IMG/VR virus record: IMGVR_UViG_3300038627_000004
Coordinates: 1 to 29,932 of that record
Direction: 5' to 3' (one strand)
DNA from: a virus
DNA: 29,932 nucleotides
The notes beneath the pieces are model-generated. The model worked only from the letters and a program-made list of their open reading frames with translations. It ran no database searches and was not told the DNA's origin. The translations under genes were made by a program, and so were the position numbers. Shown one piece after another: positions 27,788 through 29,932 of this stretch (positions are counted from its first letter, which is position 1; every line of letters begins with the position of its first letter).

Positions 27788-27865
27788 TTTTTTGCATTGC
27801 AGGTTTTTTGCATTGCAGGTTTTTTGCATTGCAGGTTTTTTGCATTGCAGGTTTTTTGCATTGAG
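27788..27865 (+). repeat. 16-bp tandem repeats
   Basis: GCATTGCAGGTTTTTT is repeated four times in full with a fifth partial copy (GCATTGAG), period exactly 16. A related single copy, ATTGCAGGTTTTTT, occurs at 27651-27664. There are no unique spacers, so this is not a CRISPR array. Confidence 0.85.
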
Positions 27866-27952
27866 CCACACGGATGAGGGAAATGGTCTATTCTGCCGCA
27901 CGGACGATGGGGGTTATTTTAGTGGGCGCTGATAAAGCTCTTTACAGATAAT

Positions 27953-28678
27953 ATGCCAATGTGGTATGGATTGTGCATGAAATATACATTTCCAAAAAAT
28001 GCCGTCTTGGATGCAGTCATCGAGGACGTTAGGGCGCACGGCGACATAAACCTATCCGCGGACCGGGCCGGCGTTGAGCCCTTTCGGATCCGTGGCCTTT
28101 TAACCTACGCCGGCGATGACCCCCAATTGATCGAGGCCTCTACCGCTCTGCAGCTCGCCCAAGTAGAGGGCAAGCACAATCAAAAAAACTATGCCAAGCA
28201 GAGGTTCCTAAGCACGCTTGAGAGACGTGCATCTATATCCGAGGCTGTGGCATCCCAACCGTGGTACACTAAGAGTTTTTTTGAAACCTGGAGGATGAAA
28301 GACGTTGAATTTGACCGTGCTTGGTGTGAGGCGATTGAAAGAGCTGTTGATGGCCTACGGAGCGAAGCCTGGCGCCGCGGTGCTGAGGGCATTGATGAGC
28401 CCGTCACTCACCTGGGGCACTACTGCTATGACGAGGACCCCGACACCGGGCAGAAGCGCCAGGTCGTCATTCGAAAATACTCGGACGGCCTTCTGACAAC
28501 ACTCCTCAAACGCTATGACCCAGCATTCAGGGAGCGCATGGGTGTTGACCTATCCGCATCTGTTGAGGGCGGGTTGACCCAGGACGCAGCCATGAAGGCC
28601 CTTGGAGAACTATCCCCCGATGAGCTGTCCTCACTGTCTAAACTCCTCGACGTGGCCGAGACCGATGAACCTGACTGA
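27953..28678 (+). CDS. terminase small subunit
   Basis: The protein has up to 241 residues; MKYTFPKNAVLD from the internal ATG at 27977 is an alternative start, and neither has a strong ribosome site. It has an N-terminal helix-turn-helix-like region (LSADRAGVEPFRIRGLLTYAG), a coiled helical middle, and RKYSDGLLTTLLKRYDPAFRER, a segment typical of small terminases that bind the packaging site. It lies directly before, and overlaps by 14 bases, the large-subunit gene. It recognises DNA for packaging. Confidence 0.8.
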   Translation: MPMWYGLCMKYTFPKNAVLDAVIEDVRAHGDINLSADRAGVEPFRIRGLLTYAGDDPQLIEASTALQLAQVEGKHNQKNYAKQRFLSTLERRASISEAVASQPWYTKSFFETWRMKDVEFDRAWCEAIERAVDGLRSEAWRRGAEGIDEPVTHLGHYCYDEDPDTGQKRQVVIRKYSDGLLTTLLKRYDPAFRERMGVDLSASVEGGLTQDAAMKALGELSPDELSSLSKLLDVAETDEPD

Positions 28679-29932
28679 AACTAAAATAGGTCAGATACTT
28701 CAGACGGCGCCACACCTGATCAGGGCCGAGGCGTGCCGTCGGTCTCTGTTTGAGTTCACCCGGGAATTTTGGGGCGAGATCATAGATGAGACGCCCGTTT
28801 GGAACTGGCACATCCCATACATATGCACTGAGCTCGAAAATGTGCTCTGGCATGTGATATCGAGGGAGCGCAAGCCATACGACCTCATCATAAATGTGTC
28901 GCCGGGCACAACTAAAACAACTATTTGCTCTGTTATGTTTCAGGCTTGGTCCTGGATAGCTCGGCCGCCAGCTGGCATGTTTCCGACAGTCGAAAAGATA
29001 TGGGCGCATAAAACGCGCGGAACCGATGAGGACCCACGGCCGAAAGGTTTTAATCTAAGACACATCACGGGCTCATACGCCCTTGATATAACACTCAAAA
29101 ACTCCTCGAACTCTCGTGACATAATCAGGTCTGAGAAGTACGAGAAATATTTTCCGGAAGTCCAACTCCGTTTGGACCAGGATGCCAAATCGGATTATTC
29201 CAACACCCTCAAGGGCTCCAGGTTCTCTACCTCGGTAGGCGCCAAGGTCATGGGGACGCATGCTCATGTGATCACCATAGATGACCCCGTGGACCCTGAA
29301 CAGGCCTTATCAGACGTTGCACGGTTGAGGGCCAATGATTTTATGGACAACCTCAACACCCGTACTGTGGACAAGCGGCTGACGCCCCTTATCCTCATTA
29401 TGCAGCGGTTGCATGAGGATGACCCAACAGCGCATGTGCTCAAACGCCGCAAAAATGTTCGGCTTATTAAATTGCCGTGCGATGATAGCTGGGACGTTCA
29501 ACCGCCTGAATTGCGAGAGCGATATGCAGACGGGCTTTTTGATCCGGTCCGCATGCCGCGTGAGGTGCTCGACGATCAGAAACGGATCCTCGGGTCATAT
29601 AAATATGCCGGCCAGTTTGGTCAGGACCCACGACCGCGTGAGGGCGGCATGTTTCAGAAACAATGGTTCGAGATCGTCGATGCCGCCCCCGATGGCGGGC
29701 CCGAGATACGTGGATGGGATCTGGCCGCATCCAAGAAAAAGCGGGGCTCAGCCGGTGCAACACAGGCGGCCACTGCAGGCATCAAGCTAAAAATTGTTGG
29801 GGGCCAGCTCCTCGACGGCAAATTGGTCGGTGGCACCGTCTACATAGTAGATGACGTCAACCTATTTGGCACATCCGGCCAAGTTCGAAAAACAATGCGG
29901 GCCACAGCGAGCCGCGACGGCGTCGAGTGCAT
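28665..29932 (+). CDS. terminase large subunit (partial, open at window edge)
   Basis: The frame from ATG 28665 (MNLTETKIGQILQTA) stays open for at least 422 codons to the window end. It shows the packaging-ATPase P-loop NVSPGTTKTT near residue 86, Walker B VITIDDPVDP near 205, the coupling motif LIMQRLHEDD near 245 and, in the nuclease half, GWDLAASKKKRGSAGAT near 350. Together these identify a phage terminase large subunit, which pumps DNA into the prohead and cuts it. The C-terminal end lies outside. Structural genes are likely to follow. Confidence 0.9.
   Translation, partial: MNLTETKIGQILQTAPHLIRAEACRRSLFEFTREFWGEIIDETPVWNWHIPYICTELENVLWHVISRERKPYDLIINVSPGTTKTTICSVMFQAWSWIARPPAGMFPTVEKIWAHKTRGTDEDPRPKGFNLRHITGSYALDITLKNSSNSRDIIRSEKYEKYFPEVQLRLDQDAKSDYSNTLKGSRFSTSVGAKVMGTHAHVITIDDPVDPEQALSDVARLRANDFMDNLNTRTVDKRLTPLILIMQRLHEDDPTAHVLKRRKNVRLIKLPCDDSWDVQPPELRERYADGLFDPVRMPREVLDDQKRILGSYKYAGQFGQDPRPREGGMFQKQWFEIVDAAPDGGPEIRGWDLAASKKKRGSAGATQAATAGIKLKIVGGQLLDGKLVGGTVYIVDDVNLFGTSGQVRKTMRATASRDGVEC

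Larger units (their letters stand above)
27489..27952. other. repeat-rich non-coding region, candidate origin or packaging site
   Basis: No credible gene lies here. It holds (a) TGTTCCCC in direct copies near 27495, 27505, 27515, 27581, 27752, 27762 and 27771; (b) an 11-bp hairpin, arms 27517-27527 and 27535-27545; (c) three AATAGGAACA tandem copies at 27701-27730; (d) an AT-rich stretch near 27676-27702; (e) a 16-bp tandem repeat at 27788-27865. This is the architecture of an iteron-type replication origin. Its place directly before the terminase small subunit also fits a terminase recognition (pac) region. Confidence 0.65.

Noticed and set aside
27788-27865. Possible CRISPR array
   Set aside because: Copies are head to tail with period 16 and have no unique spacers; no cas gene is near.
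27620-27901. Leftward frame rich in CNAKNLQCKK repeats
   Set aside because: It is only the translation of the 16-bp tandem repeats and T-rich DNA, with no ribosome site.
27922-27939. GG-N10-GC spacing before the terminase
   Set aside because: The -24 box reads GGGCGC rather than TGGCAC and no activator-like palindromes precede it; likely chance.

Overview
The window is part of a tailed double-stranded DNA bacteriophage (or prophage) genome. It carries a complete phage DNA-replication and nucleotide-metabolism module: family A DNA polymerase, PrimPol-helicase, Enc34-type single-strand binding protein, DUF2800 and VRR-NUC-like nucleases, SNF2-type helicase, dUTPase, dNMP kinase and an HD phosphohydrolase. 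Terminase genes appear at the right edge. No capsid, tail, integrase or lysis gene is recognisable. The host cannot be named from the sequence. Strong AGGAG-type ribosome binding sites and seven sigma-54-type promoters point to a bacterium with an RpoN system, plausibly a Gram-negative proteobacterium (low confidence).

Layout. (1) 1-7260, minus strand: a replication operon read leftward from a sigma-70-like promoter at 7273-7301, with many ATGA start/stop overlaps. (2) 7411-10523, plus strand: a C5 cytosine methyltransferase with a second SD-equipped gene overlapping it in another frame, a small protein, a radical SAM enzyme, a membrane protein, a lipoprotein and small unknown genes. (3) 10489-18244, minus strand: DUF4031, DUF4326, a 3'-5' exonuclease, DUF5662, an HTH-metallophosphoesterase, the SSB, DUF2800, dUTPase and a Lys/Ala/Glu-repeat protein, converging on region 2. 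(4) 18428-21457, plus strand: a small RHH-like protein, PrimPol-helicase, a zinc protein and a dNMP kinase, divergent from region 3. (5) 21450-27488, plus strand: an accessory region of small, mostly unknown genes with duplications, four consecutive stem-loops, a broken paralogue and two beta-helix-like repeat proteins. (6) 27489-27952: a repeat-rich non-coding region just before the terminase genes, a candidate origin or packaging site. (7) 27953-end: terminase small and large subunits, the latter cut by the window edge.

The most striking signal is a repeated regulatory module. Seven TTGGCAC-type promoters with exact GG-N10-GC spacing (five on plus, two on minus) each have two upstream copies of an imperfect palindrome, consensus TGACAAnnnTTGTCA, with centres 21-22 bp apart. 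This is the expected arrangement of a sigma-54 promoter with an enhancer-binding activator. In four copies an intrinsic-terminator-like hairpin sits between the activator sites and the promoter, making a portable 'end the last gene, start the next' cassette. The activator itself is not recognisable in this window. The arrangement suggests that the phage subordinates DNA modification, a radical SAM enzyme and a set of accessory genes to a host or phage sigma-54 activator.
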